Below are positions 56,893 to 64,000 of a DNA stretch of 64,000 nt, piece by piece. A program made the translations under genes and the position numbers. The stretch is from Vibrio diazotrophicus (GTDB taxonomy: Bacteria > Pseudomonadota > Gammaproteobacteria > Enterobacterales > Vibrionaceae). The number at the start of each line of letters is the position of its first letter. Within the stretch, counting starts at the first letter, position 1. The stretch lies in assembly GCF_038452265.1 (NCBI RefSeq), contig NZ_CP151843.1, positions 1,116,001-1,180,000 of the forward strand, given 5' to 3'. The notes under the pieces are model-generated. The model searched no databases, had not been told where the DNA came from, and worked only from the letters and a program-made list of their open reading frames with translations.

Positions 56893-57777
56893 ATGTCGAA
56901 TACCATTACGAGATCCATCATATTGTTGGTTCTCGCAAACTTGGTGGCATCGTTTTCCGATGTATCACTAAAAATACTTAACGGCGAAGTGCCTACTTTC
57001 CAATACGTATTTATTCGTCAATTCATTGGTACGATTATTCTACTACCGTTGTGGTGGAAGCTGCCCAAAGAACAACGCCAGCAAGGTCGCTGCAAAGTGG
57101 CCTTTACTCGTGCACAGCTCATCCTGCTCGGCAGTGCTTGTGCGATGATCACCATTACCTACATTCCGCTAGCCACTGCCAATGCGATTTTCTATGTCGG
57201 CCCAATACTGATGCTGCCGCTGTCTGTGTTTCTATTGGGTGAACAACCCGCACTAAAGCAGATCATCGCGACCATTATTGGGTTTATCGGCGTATTAGTG
57301 GTACTGCGTCCTGAGCAGTTTCACTGGGCAGGTATTGCGGGTTTGGGCTGTGCGTTATCAATGGGATTAGGCAACATCCTGATTCGTCGTCTGCCAGCGG
57401 ATCAACCTTTGGTCAGCACTTTGTTCTGGACAAACGTTATGACGCTGCCACTGGCATTAATACTTGCGATTCCGGGTTGGTCGGCTATTTCTTGGACCCA
57501 CTTAGGCTGGATAGTAATCATTAACCTATTGGTTCTGGCGTATCATGCCTTAGTTGTGATTGCTTATAGGAAGGTTGAAGCAAACCGTATTGCACTGGCG
57601 GAATATTCTGGCTTAGTGTTCGTCACTTGGTTTGGAATGATGTGGTTTGACGAAGTGCCAGACTGGCTGACTGCCGTTGGCATCTTACTGATTGTGGTTC
57701 CGATGATGCCAGTGAAGTGGTCAAAATTGTTCAGAGTGAAATCCAAACCGGCGTCTGTCGCGGCAGAAAATAGCTGA
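56893..57777 (+). CDS. DMT-superfamily EamA transporter
   Basis: 294 residues, ten predicted membrane segments, two EamA repeats (about 10-140 and 155-285). TANAIFYVGPILMLPLSVFLLGE near the end of the first repeat (AIFYVGPILMLPLSVFLLGE visible) is typical. The direction and substrate are unknown; metabolite export is usual for the family. A terminator follows. Confidence 0.85.
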   Translation: MSNTITRSIILLVLANLVASFSDVSLKILNGEVPTFQYVFIRQFIGTIILLPLWWKLPKEQRQQGRCKVAFTRAQLILLGSACAMITITYIPLATANAIFYVGPILMLPLSVFLLGEQPALKQIIATIIGFIGVLVVLRPEQFHWAGIAGLGCALSMGLGNILIRRLPADQPLVSTLFWTNVMTLPLALILAIPGWSAISWTHLGWIVIINLLVLAYHALVVIAYRKVEANRIALAEYSGLVFVTWFGMMWFDEVPDWLTAVGILLIVVPMMPVKWSKLFRVKSKPASVAAENS

Positions 57778-57819
57778 TTCAAAAACCTTTTATTTTTCAC
57801 ACACCAAATCTTCCTCTAT

Positions 57820-57848
57820 AGCCAGCCGTAGTTTACCGCTGGCTTTTT
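57820..57848 (+). terminator. Terminator after the EamA gene
   Basis: AGCCAGC / GCTGGCT stem and a run of five T residues. The rest of the 344-base gap to 58121 contains the structured leader described next. Confidence 0.8.
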
Positions 57849-58008
57849 GTTTGGTCTTTCGTCACTGTCATACTGGTGATAGCTATCAAATGATGTCGCA
57901 TTCCATCATGCCTTCATCGCAAATCGTCATGACGACAAAAATACCTTCAATTAACCTCTGCAACATAATTTTAAAGACTCCACAACAAACAATCAGCATA
58001 TAACCATT

Positions 58009-58106
58009 ATTTAAAGCTGACTCACCCTATCTACTCGGAGTCTGTCACGAGATTAGACGCGGTCTCCTGCAACTCCGAGTAGGGCGGGTATTTAAAGTTA
58101 ACTCAC
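58009..58106 (+). promoter_or_regulatory. Repeat-flanked hairpin leader of the zinc dehydrogenase gene
   Basis: Two direct repeats, ATTTAAAGCTGACTCAC (58009-58025) and ATTTAAAGTTAACTCAC (58090-58106), differ at two positions and bracket a perfect 11-bp stem CTACTCGGAGT (58031-58041) / ACTCCGAGTAG (58072-58082). Inside it GTCT/AGAC can form a smaller hairpin. The stem ends 40 bases before the start codon. It could be a regulator-binding array, an RNA switch or an attenuator; none is recognised. Confidence 0.6.
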
Positions 58107-58121
58107 GAGGAAGAGAAGAAC

Positions 58122-59180
58122 ATGAGCCAAATGAAGTCAATCGCTATGCTCAACGGCAAGCTCACTGTAAAAGAGATCGACATGCCTGTTCCTGGTCCTG
58201 GACAAGTGCTTGTAAAAAGCTTGGCATGCGGTATCTGTGGGTCAGATTTGCACATTGCACGCCACACTAAAGACGTGATGAATATTTATAAAAAACTGGG
58301 AATTCTAGATGAGCAGGCAAACGACGAATCTGAAGTATTGCTTGGTCACGAATTCGCAGCTGAAATCGTCGCTTTCGGCCCTGAAACCAACAAAACTCTT
58401 GAAGTAGGCACTCGTGTCACCAGTGTTCCTGTTCTATTAAGCCAAGGCGGTGTGGGCGTAGGTGTAACACCGGGGGTTCATGGTGCTTACTCTGAGTACT
58501 TCATTGTTGACGAAATGCTTCTGCTGCCAATTCCTGAGCAGCTACCTTCAGAAGCCGCCGCTATCAGCGAACCTTTAGCTGTTGGTCTTCATGCGGTAAA
58601 CCGCGCAGACATAGGTGAAAACGATGTGGCTTTAGTTGCAGGCTGTGGTCCTATCGGTTTAGCCGCGATTGCTGCTTTAAAACTGAAGGGCGTGAAACAC
58701 ATCGTCGCTTCTGATCTGCAAGAGAGCAAGAAAGAGATCGCACTCAAATTTGGTGCTACCGTTTTTGCAAACCCAGCGAAAGAAGATGAAGTGGCAGTCG
58801 CTGCTGAACTGGCAGGTAACAACAAGGTCATCATCATTGAATGTGTTGGCGTACATAAGCTCATCAACAACTTCATTATGCGTGCTCCCGCAAAAGCGCA
58901 GCTCATCATCACAGGTATTCACACCACACCGACAGAAGTGAATTTTGCTTACGCTACCGTGAAAGAGATGGACATCAAGTGCTCTTACTACTACTCACCA
59001 GAAGAGTTTGCACAGTCTCTGCAAAACATTGTTGATGAGAAAATTGACTGGCGCTTAATGCTGACGGGCAAAGTCGGTTTAGACGGCACACCAGCGGCGT
59101 TTGATTCGTTACTCCAACCAAACGACCACATCAAAGTCGTTATTGAACCGTGGCGCAACGGTGAGCTGGAAGCTTGCTAG
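58122..59180 (+). CDS. Zinc-dependent alcohol/polyol dehydrogenase (butanediol-dehydrogenase-like)
   Basis: 352 residues, MDR superfamily. Catalytic zinc ligands: Cys in CGICGSDLH and His-Glu in LLGHEFAAEI. The structural-zinc loop with four Cys is absent (the region reads VPVLLSQGGVGVGVTPG). The Rossmann domain has VAGCGPIGLAAIAALKLKG. Related enzymes oxidise 2,3-butanediol or other secondary alcohols with NAD(P). GAGGAAGAG precedes the ATG, and the leader carries an unusual repeat-flanked hairpin. Confidence 0.85.
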   Translation: MSQMKSIAMLNGKLTVKEIDMPVPGPGQVLVKSLACGICGSDLHIARHTKDVMNIYKKLGILDEQANDESEVLLGHEFAAEIVAFGPETNKTLEVGTRVTSVPVLLSQGGVGVGVTPGVHGAYSEYFIVDEMLLLPIPEQLPSEAAAISEPLAVGLHAVNRADIGENDVALVAGCGPIGLAAIAALKLKGVKHIVASDLQESKKEIALKFGATVFANPAKEDEVAVAAELAGNNKVIIIECVGVHKLINNFIMRAPAKAQLIITGIHTTPTEVNFAYATVKEMDIKCSYYYSPEEFAQSLQNIVDEKIDWRLMLTGKVGLDGTPAAFDSLLQPNDHIKVVIEPWRNGELEAC

Positions 59181-59222
59181 TAAGCGAACTTCTGAGTTGA
59201 TAAACTCAAGTCCAAGAAACAC

Positions 59223-59249
59223 AAAAGCGAGCTAACAAGCTCGCTTTTT
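59223..59249 (+). terminator. Terminator after the zinc dehydrogenase gene
   Basis: AAAGCGAGCT / AGCTCGCTTT with a 3-6 base loop, followed by TTTTT. It also faces the convergent helicase gene. Confidence 0.88.
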
Positions 59250-59281
59250 CGTTTTTCATTTTTCATTTTTCGTCAACAAGA

Positions 59282-60493
59282 TTACTGATCTTGGTTCTCT
59301 TGCTCTTCCTTCTGGCGCTTGTGCTTTGGCACATAGTTCAGAATAGAAATAGGGACAGGTTTACGAGGTTGGAATCCCTCCACTTCACGACGCTCAATCA
59401 AGTGACCTAAACGGCTCTCAATCATGCAAAGGTTCTTGAAGTTATCTTTCGATACAAAGGAAATCGCTTCACCACTTGCGTTTGCACGACCAGTACGACC
59501 AATGCGGTGAACGTACTCGTCTGCTGGGAATGGTAAGTCATAGTTCACCACGCGAGAAAGCTCTTCAATATCGATACCGCGCGCAGCCACACCCGTCGCT
59601 ACGAGGTACTTAATCTTGCCGTTTTTGAAATCTTCCAGTAAGCGCGTACGCACTTCCTGACTACGACCACTGTGGAACGCTTCAGCGGCAATTTCACGCT
59701 TTTCTAGCTGTGATACTAGCTTCGCCGCACCGTGTTTTGTCTCGATGAAGATCAAAGCCTGATCCCACTGATTTTCTTTAATCAGATGGCTGAGTAGTGC
59801 TGATTTCATGTCTTTATCGACGGTAATCAACCACTGTTCAATGTTCGACTTCGAAGCCTGATTCGCCGCAATTGAAATTTCATACGGATCGTTAACCACC
59901 GTTTTCGCTAAATCACGAACCTTATGAGACAGCGTGGCCGAAAAGAGTAAACTTTGTGCATCTCTTGGCACACGGTCAATGATCTTGTTAATAGACTCGA
60001 TAAAGCCCATGTCTAACATACGGTCAGCTTCATCCAGCACCAGCATTTCGATCTCTTCGAAATACACTGCGCGTTGACCATACATATCGAGCAGACGTCC
60101 CGGTGTCGCCACCAGCACATCTACGCCATCAATCAACGCCTGCTTTTGCGCCTTTTCGTCTACGCCTCCGTACATCGCAAGCGAAGTGAGCTCAGTAAAC
60201 TGACCGTATTCTTTTACCTTGTCTGCAACCTGAATTGCCAACTCACGAGTCGGTACAAGAATCAGTGCACGAACACGTTTTTTCTTCTGTGTTTTTCCGC
60301 GTTGTAACTTTTCCAATATTGGCAGCACAAAACTGGCGGTTTTACCCGTACCCGTTTGTGCAGCGGCGATCAAATCCTGCCCTTGCAAAATCACTGGAAT
60401 GGCTTTGGTTTGAATAGATGTAGGTTTCTGATAACCAAGATCCGTCACTGCTTTTGACAGTGCTTCACTCAATCCTAGTTTTGCAAATGACAT
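59282..60493 (-). CDS. rhlE: DEAD-box RNA helicase, RhlE-type
   Basis: 403 residues. Motifs in order: Q-motif GYQKPTSIQTKAIP, AQTGTGKT (I), PTRELA (Ia), ATPGRLLD, DEAD (II), SAT (III), VATGVAARGIDIE (V) and HRIGRTGRA (VI). The C-terminal tail is short and basic/acidic (KHKRQKEEQENQDQ), as in RhlE-like proteins. It remodels RNA or ribosome precursors with ATP. Confidence 0.9.
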   Translation of the reverse strand: MSFAKLGLSEALSKAVTDLGYQKPTSIQTKAIPVILQGQDLIAAAQTGTGKTASFVLPILEKLQRGKTQKKKRVRALILVPTRELAIQVADKVKEYGQFTELTSLAMYGGVDEKAQKQALIDGVDVLVATPGRLLDMYGQRAVYFEEIEMLVLDEADRMLDMGFIESINKIIDRVPRDAQSLLFSATLSHKVRDLAKTVVNDPYEISIAANQASKSNIEQWLITVDKDMKSALLSHLIKENQWDQALIFIETKHGAAKLVSQLEKREIAAEAFHSGRSQEVRTRLLEDFKNGKIKYLVATGVAARGIDIEELSRVVNYDLPFPADEYVHRIGRTGRANASGEAISFVSKDNFKNLCMIESRLGHLIERREVEGFQPRKPVPISILNYVPKHKRQKEEQENQDQ

Positions 60494-60597
60494 GAATCGA
60501 CTCTGAAAAGATTAATTTACGAAAAAGATAGAACAGCTTTTGAACCTCTGCTCTAAGCCACTCTAAATTGAGCCGCGGATTCTAACACGAAGAGACA

Positions 60598-60720
60598 ATA
60601 AAAAAACTTAACGGTGGCTGCTTTCTTGTTTAAATGCTCAATCAAAGACTAAGAGCTAAACATCCTGACTGCCTGTAAGTCTGCGTAATGTGGGAACGCA
60701 CCAGCCACCGTTAAGAAACT
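60598..60720 (-). ncRNA. Candidate structured small RNA or complex terminator
   Basis: Perfect 14-bp inverted repeat CTTAACGGTGGCTG (60607-60620) / CAGCCACCGTTAAG (60702-60715). The 81 bases between can form three more hairpins: TGCGT/ACGCA, GACT/AGTC and GCTC/GAGC, giving a cloverleaf-like multibranch fold. Read on the minus strand the outer stem is followed directly by seven T residues, the form of an intrinsic 3' end. It is downstream of the nifF-type gene on the same strand and upstream of the helicase. No Rfam family could be named. Confidence 0.6.
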
Positions 60721-60757
60721 GGTATTACTTATTACATTTATCGTTGAATTAGAGATT

Positions 60758-60850
60758 TGACCGATATTGATAAACAAACCCTATTTGCCATGGAAGGCAA
60801 ATTGGAGCCCCAAGGATGGGTTTATGCGTGTTTGTGTTCAATATCGGTCA
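60758..60850 (+). ncRNA. Candidate structured RNA with two GGA-loop hairpins (TwoAYGGAY-like)
   Basis: Perfect 13-bp inverted repeat TGACCGATATTGA (60758-60770) / TCAATATCGGTCA (60838-60850). Inside, TTTGCC-ATGGAA-GGCAAA (60784-60801) and AGCCC-CAAGGAT-GGGTT form hairpins whose loops expose GGA. This resembles the TwoAYGGAY motif known from gammaproteobacteria, and GGA in hairpin loops is the CsrA/RsmA recognition element. The plus strand is favoured by the GGA loops and by ATTTTCATT after the stem. Confidence 0.55.
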
Positions 60851-60872
60851 TTTTCATTGCTACCCAAAAGTA

Positions 60873-61409
60873 TCAGAGGTTCATTTCGGCACTAATTTGC
60901 TCTACCCAGCCTGCGATACGCTGCTCTGTTAGGCTCGCTTGGTTGTCTTTGTCCAGCACCAAGCCCACAAAGTCATCACCATCCACAGCATTTGACGCAT
61001 TGAACTCGTAACCTTCCGTTGGCCAGAATCCAACCATCTCTGCGCCGCAGTTCGCCACATAATCATAAAGCTCACCAAGAGCATCGACGAACTCATTGCT
61101 GTAGCTCACTTGATCACCTAAGCCATATAACGCAACTTTCTTGCCTGTTAGATCCATATCGGAAAAGTTAGGAAGAAATTCTTCCCAGCTCTCCTCTTGG
61201 CAATCCACTGACAAGCCAGGAAGCTGCCCCTGCCCTAATGTCGGCGTACCGAGAATCAAACATTCGTAGCTAGTGAACTCTTCCACATCGACTCGGTTGA
61301 TGTTCTTTGGTTTATCCGCAATTTCATCACCCAGTTGCTTTTGAATCAGCTTCGCCATTTTGCGAGTGCTACCTGTATCGGTACCAAAAAAAATGCCTAC
61401 TTTAGCCAT
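60873..61409 (-). CDS. nifF: Flavodoxin of the NifF type
   Basis: 178 residues. The FMN phosphate loop is FFGTDTGSTRK; GTPTLGQGQLPGL, CQEESWEEFLPN and ALYGLGDQVSYSNEFVDALG follow. The long-chain insert and these segments match Azotobacter NifF much better than FldA or FldB. NifF gives low-potential electrons to nitrogenase reductase. AAAGGAG precedes the ATG. It is on the same strand as, and 166 bases after, rnfH, which fits a nitrogen-fixation electron-transfer set. Confidence 0.85.
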   Translation of the reverse strand: MAKVGIFFGTDTGSTRKMAKLIQKQLGDEIADKPKNINRVDVEEFTSYECLILGTPTLGQGQLPGLSVDCQEESWEEFLPNFSDMDLTGKKVALYGLGDQVSYSNEFVDALGELYDYVANCGAEMVGFWPTEGYEFNASNAVDGDDFVGLVLDKDNQASLTEQRIAGWVEQISAEMNL

Positions 61410-61575
61410 ACATCACTCCTTTGAAAAATATGTCCTGACCATTCCTACATCGTTTCAGTGACATCGATTGACCTTTATCTGTAGTGCAATCGCCGTTCCT
61501 AAGTTGGGTCTATTAAATTCAATAGGTTATAAACATCGTGAAACGTACAAACGACAAATTGTCACAAAGCCGACA

Positions 61576-61836
61576 TCAATCGTCGTCGTCATCGTCGTCC
61601 TCGGGTTTCCATATCAGAGGACGATAAATTTCTACTCGATCACCATTTTTCAACGGTGCATCGAGAGTGGTGATCTTGCCAAATATGCCAACCTTCTGGC
61701 TGTCGAGTTCAATGGTCGGATACATTTCTAAAATCTTCGAACCATGAATGGCAGTTAAAACGGTCGCCTGTTCATCCACAGTCACGGGAAGCCACACTTG
61801 CTCGGTTGGCAAGGCATACACAACGCTTACTTTCAT
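61576..61836 (-). CDS. rnfH: RnfH-family protein with poly-Asp tail
   Basis: 86 residues with the small ubiquitin-like RnfH fold (VSVVYALPTEQVWLPVTV; GDRVEIYRPLIWKPE). It ends in seven consecutive Asp encoded by GAT/GAC repeats. RnfH accompanies Rnf complexes in nif-linked clusters such as that of Rhodobacter. Its ATG overlaps the rnfE stop (ATGA). Confidence 0.9.
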   Translation of the reverse strand: MKVSVVYALPTEQVWLPVTVDEQATVLTAIHGSKILEMYPTIELDSQKVGIFGKITTLDAPLKNGDRVEIYRPLIWKPEDDDDDDD

Positions 61837-62540
61837 CCTTGCTCTCCTTGCATATCCAGTTTCTCAAGGCGATTGCTTTCTAAAACCGCAAGCAGTTTCT
61901 GCTTCAAAGCCAGAACCAAGCCCAGTGCGAGAAAGCCTCCGGGTGGCAGGATGACCAGCAACAAGCCGTGATAATCAGCAATCACAGTGGTTTCCAAAAA
62001 CGAAAAACTCTTGCCGAGTAACAAGCTCGCATTACTAAACAAAGTGCCGCTACCAACTACTTCCCGAATACCGCCAAGTACGGTCAGCACCCAAGTAAAA
62101 CCTAAACCCATGAACACGCCGTCAATAATGGAAGGCACTAAGGGAGAACGGCTGGCATAGGACTCAACCCGTCCTAAAATTGCGCAGTTGGTTACGATGA
62201 GTGGAATAAAAAGCCCCAGCACTTTATGCAGTGGATGCAGATAGGCGTTAAGTAAAGCATCGATAACAGTCACAAGAGTCGCGATGATGATAACGTTCAC
62301 GGGGATCCGAACCGCTTTACTTATCACACCTTTTGCTAGGGAATTGAGAGCATTCGAGAGCACCATCACCACCATAGTCGCCAGCCCCAAACCTAAACCG
62401 TTGGTTGCACTGCTGGTAACCGCCAGCAGTGGACATAAAGCTAACGACTGACTGAGGATAATGTTGTTACTCCAAAGCCCTTGCTGAATGATATTTTTGT
62501 ACTCACCATTTGACTTATTGCTTGAAGAACAATCACTCAT
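61833..62540 (-). CDS. rnfE: Rnf electron-transport complex subunit E
   Basis: 235 residues, six membrane segments. LCPLLAVTSSATNGLGLGLAT at the N-terminus (LCPLLAVTSSATNGLGLG visible), LIVTNCAILGRVESYASR and LPPGGFLALGLVLALK are conserved RnfE/NqrD features. Part of the membrane core of the ferredoxin:NAD(+) or reverse-electron-flow complex. Its start overlaps rnfG by 8 bases. Confidence 0.92.
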   Translation of the reverse strand: MSDCSSSNKSNGEYKNIIQQGLWSNNIILSQSLALCPLLAVTSSATNGLGLGLATMVVMVLSNALNSLAKGVISKAVRIPVNVIIIATLVTVIDALLNAYLHPLHKVLGLFIPLIVTNCAILGRVESYASRSPLVPSIIDGVFMGLGFTWVLTVLGGIREVVGSGTLFSNASLLLGKSFSFLETTVIADYHGLLLVILPPGGFLALGLVLALKQKLLAVLESNRLEKLDMQGEQG

Positions 62541-63141
62541 GGTTTGCCTCCTGCTCTTGTGCTAACGCGAGTAGCGCTTTATGGACACCCTCCACTACAC
62601 TGCGTGGAGTAATAGTCGCGCCACTGAACTGATCAAAGTCACCTCCATCTTTTTTCACGGCCCAAAGCGGAGTGCTTTCTAGTGAACGTTTTGCAAAACT
62701 CAAAATCCATGAGCTTTTCGCTAATTCGATTTTGTCACCCAACCCCGGCGTTTCACTGTGGCTGATAATCCGAACTCCGAGAATTTCGCCTTGTGGTGTA
62801 GTCCCTACCAAATAACTAATAGGACCGCTGTAACCATCTTGCACGCCACGAATAACCCAACTGATCACTTCGTGTTGGCTGTTCTCAACCGCAAATAAAT
62901 CAAACTGTGAACCTTGATACTCAATGACTTTTCCGCTGGCAAACACATCGTTGCTATAATCCTGACCCGCCAGTACTTCGCTCAGAAGCGCATTCTGATC
63001 TTCTGCGATACGCTGTTCAATCAAAGGCTGGGTAATCCACTGAGTCAGCACCAAAAATATGGCAGCCAGACCGCATGTCACCGCAAGCAAACCTGCTTGG
63101 TAGCCAACCTGTTCTTTCCATTTTTCAATCTGCTCCATCAT
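62533..63141 (-). CDS. rnfG: Rnf electron-transport complex subunit G
   Basis: 202 residues: one N-terminal membrane helix, then a periplasmic FMN-binding domain. SGPISYLVGTTPQGEILGVRI, HSETPGLGDKI and the covalent flavin site FSGATITPRSVV (Thr) are intact. It overlaps rnfD by 4 bases and rnfE by 8, showing a tightly coupled operon. Confidence 0.92.
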   Translation of the reverse strand: MMEQIEKWKEQVGYQAGLLAVTCGLAAIFLVLTQWITQPLIEQRIAEDQNALLSEVLAGQDYSNDVFASGKVIEYQGSQFDLFAVENSQHEVISWVIRGVQDGYSGPISYLVGTTPQGEILGVRIISHSETPGLGDKIELAKSSWILSFAKRSLESTPLWAVKKDGGDFDQFSGATITPRSVVEGVHKALLALAQEQEANHE

Positions 63142-64000
63142 GACGATTTCTCCACCGCAGGACGACGACCAAACACATTCGGACGCATGTAGTAATCAAT
63201 GAGCGGACTGGCAGCATTCATCATCAATACTGCAAACGCCACACCCTCGGGATAGCTACCAAATGTTCGAATTAACCAGACTAAGAATCCGCAACCCAAT
63301 CCATACAGCATCTGACCTCGAACACTGGTTGGTGATGTAACGAGATCGGTCGCGATATAGAACGCGCCGAGCATAGCGCCACCACTGGTCCATTGAATCC
63401 AAAACGGAAGGTAGCTCTCTGGAGAGATAAAATGCGCCACCAGTGCAGGTGCGCCCAGCCCTAGCATAAAACTGGTTGGAATTGCCCAATGAATAATGCG
63501 GCGATAGAGCAGATACAAACCGCCAAGCAAGATAAACAGTGCGTTAGTTTCACCGAAGCTGCCTGATTGCTTACCCAGCAATAGATCAATAAATACAATC
63601 GGTTCGGTACGCTCGGTACTCAGAGCGGTCGCGGAAGTGACACCATCAAAATGAAACCAAGCATCGGGTACTGAAACCAAGTTATGGCTTAAATCAATGG
63701 GAGTTGGGTCTGCCCAAAGCGTCATTTCCACAGGGAAACAGACCAACAACATCACGCGGGCTAACATCGCTGGATTGAAAAGGTTTTGCCCTAATCCACC
63801 ATAGATATGTTTACCCAAAGCGATAGCAAAAACAGCACCAAATACCCCAAGCATGACCGGAAAAGTGGGTGGCAAACTCATCGTCAATAACATGCCCGTA
63901 AGTAACGCCGACCCGTCCATACATGCAATTGGGTTCTTTTTCATCGCCATCAAGCATAGCCACTCAGCAACTACAGCAGCTAAACAAGTTGCCAGCATTA
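63138..64000 (-). CDS. rnfD: Rnf electron-transport complex subunit D (5' end beyond window)
   Basis: 287 codons are visible; the frame is open to the window edge, and about 60 N-terminal residues are expected outside. Membrane segments alternate with loops; DGVTSATALSTERT carries the Thr that binds FMN covalently in RnfD/NqrB. The rest (GKHIYGGLGQNLFNPAMLARV; TSPTSVRGQMLYGLGCGFL) is typical. RnfA, B and C are expected upstream outside the window. Confidence 0.9.
   Translation of the reverse strand, partial: MLATCLAAVVAEWLCLMAMKKNPIACMDGSALLTGMLLTMSLPPTFPVMLGVFGAVFAIALGKHIYGGLGQNLFNPAMLARVMLLVCFPVEMTLWADPTPIDLSHNLVSVPDAWFHFDGVTSATALSTERTEPIVFIDLLLGKQSGSFGETNALFILLGGLYLLYRRIIHWAIPTSFMLGLGAPALVAHFISPESYLPFWIQWTSGGAMLGAFYIATDLVTSPTSVRGQMLYGLGCGFLVWLIRTFGSYPEGVAFAVLMMNAASPLIDYYMRPNVFGRRPAVEKSS

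Noticed and set aside
60757..61011. 84-codon open frame on the plus strand
   Set aside because: Runs through the structured element and then antisense to the flavodoxin gene; the composition reflects these.
1..64000. CRISPR arrays, tRNA or rRNA genes, prophage modules
   Set aside because: No regularly spaced repeats, no cloverleaf with tRNA consensus loops, no rRNA-like segment and no phage structural genes were seen.

Overview
The window looks like a chromosomal segment of a marine gammaproteobacterium of the genus Vibrio. The evidence is the gene families present (a DUF3316-type small periplasmic protein, the mannitol PTS operon mtlADR with a long leader, SstT, YbiT, YegD, LplA, a second RsgA, DUF368/PopT) and the moderate GC content with AT-rich intergenic regions. 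The right edge carries a nitrogen-fixation-type electron-transfer set: rnfD-G-E-H followed by a NifF-type flavodoxin. This suggests a diazotrophic or nif-bearing vibrio (for example a V. natriegens or V. diazotrophicus relative). The species is an inference.

Layout. 0-2.1 kb: the end of an RluA-type pseudouridine synthase, then a NemR-like TetR repressor and a CurA-type reductase that share one operator motif. 2.1-12.6 kb: two closely related SulP anion transporters flank a two-gene secreted system (a 768-residue lipoprotein and a MORN-repeat protein). Copies of one IS481-type insertion sequence hit both of its genes. 12.8-24.4 kb: assorted metabolic and regulatory genes, among them a third IS copy that splits an AraC-type regulator beside a PEBP-family gene. 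24.5-26.9 kb: pncB and its divergent NUDIX regulator NrtR. 27-41 kb: chemotaxis, transport, c-di-GMP and lipid-carrier genes, a copper-delivery trio, RsgA, SstT, and an overlapping M23 peptidase/bactofilin pair. 41-45.7 kb: the mannitol operon with a probable antisense RNA over its leader. 45.8-60.5 kb: housekeeping and transport genes, including a FadL-like porin with a frameshifted signal peptide. 60.5-64 kb: two structured RNA-like elements, NifF and Rnf.

The most unusual material is: (1) the lipoprotein/MORN operon between the SulP paralogues, and its IS damage; all three IS copies have perfect 7-bp target duplications, and the broken reading frames rejoin exactly when the IS is removed; (2) two adjacent, highly structured intergenic elements at 60.6-60.85 kb, one ending in a U-run and one with GGA-bearing hairpin loops; (3) a hairpin leader bracketed by direct repeats before a zinc dehydrogenase gene at 58.0-58.1 kb; (4) the mtlA leader, where an upstream heptamer can pair with the ribosome-binding site and an MtlS-like antisense RNA can be drawn. 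No tRNA, rRNA, CRISPR array or integron attC site was recognised.
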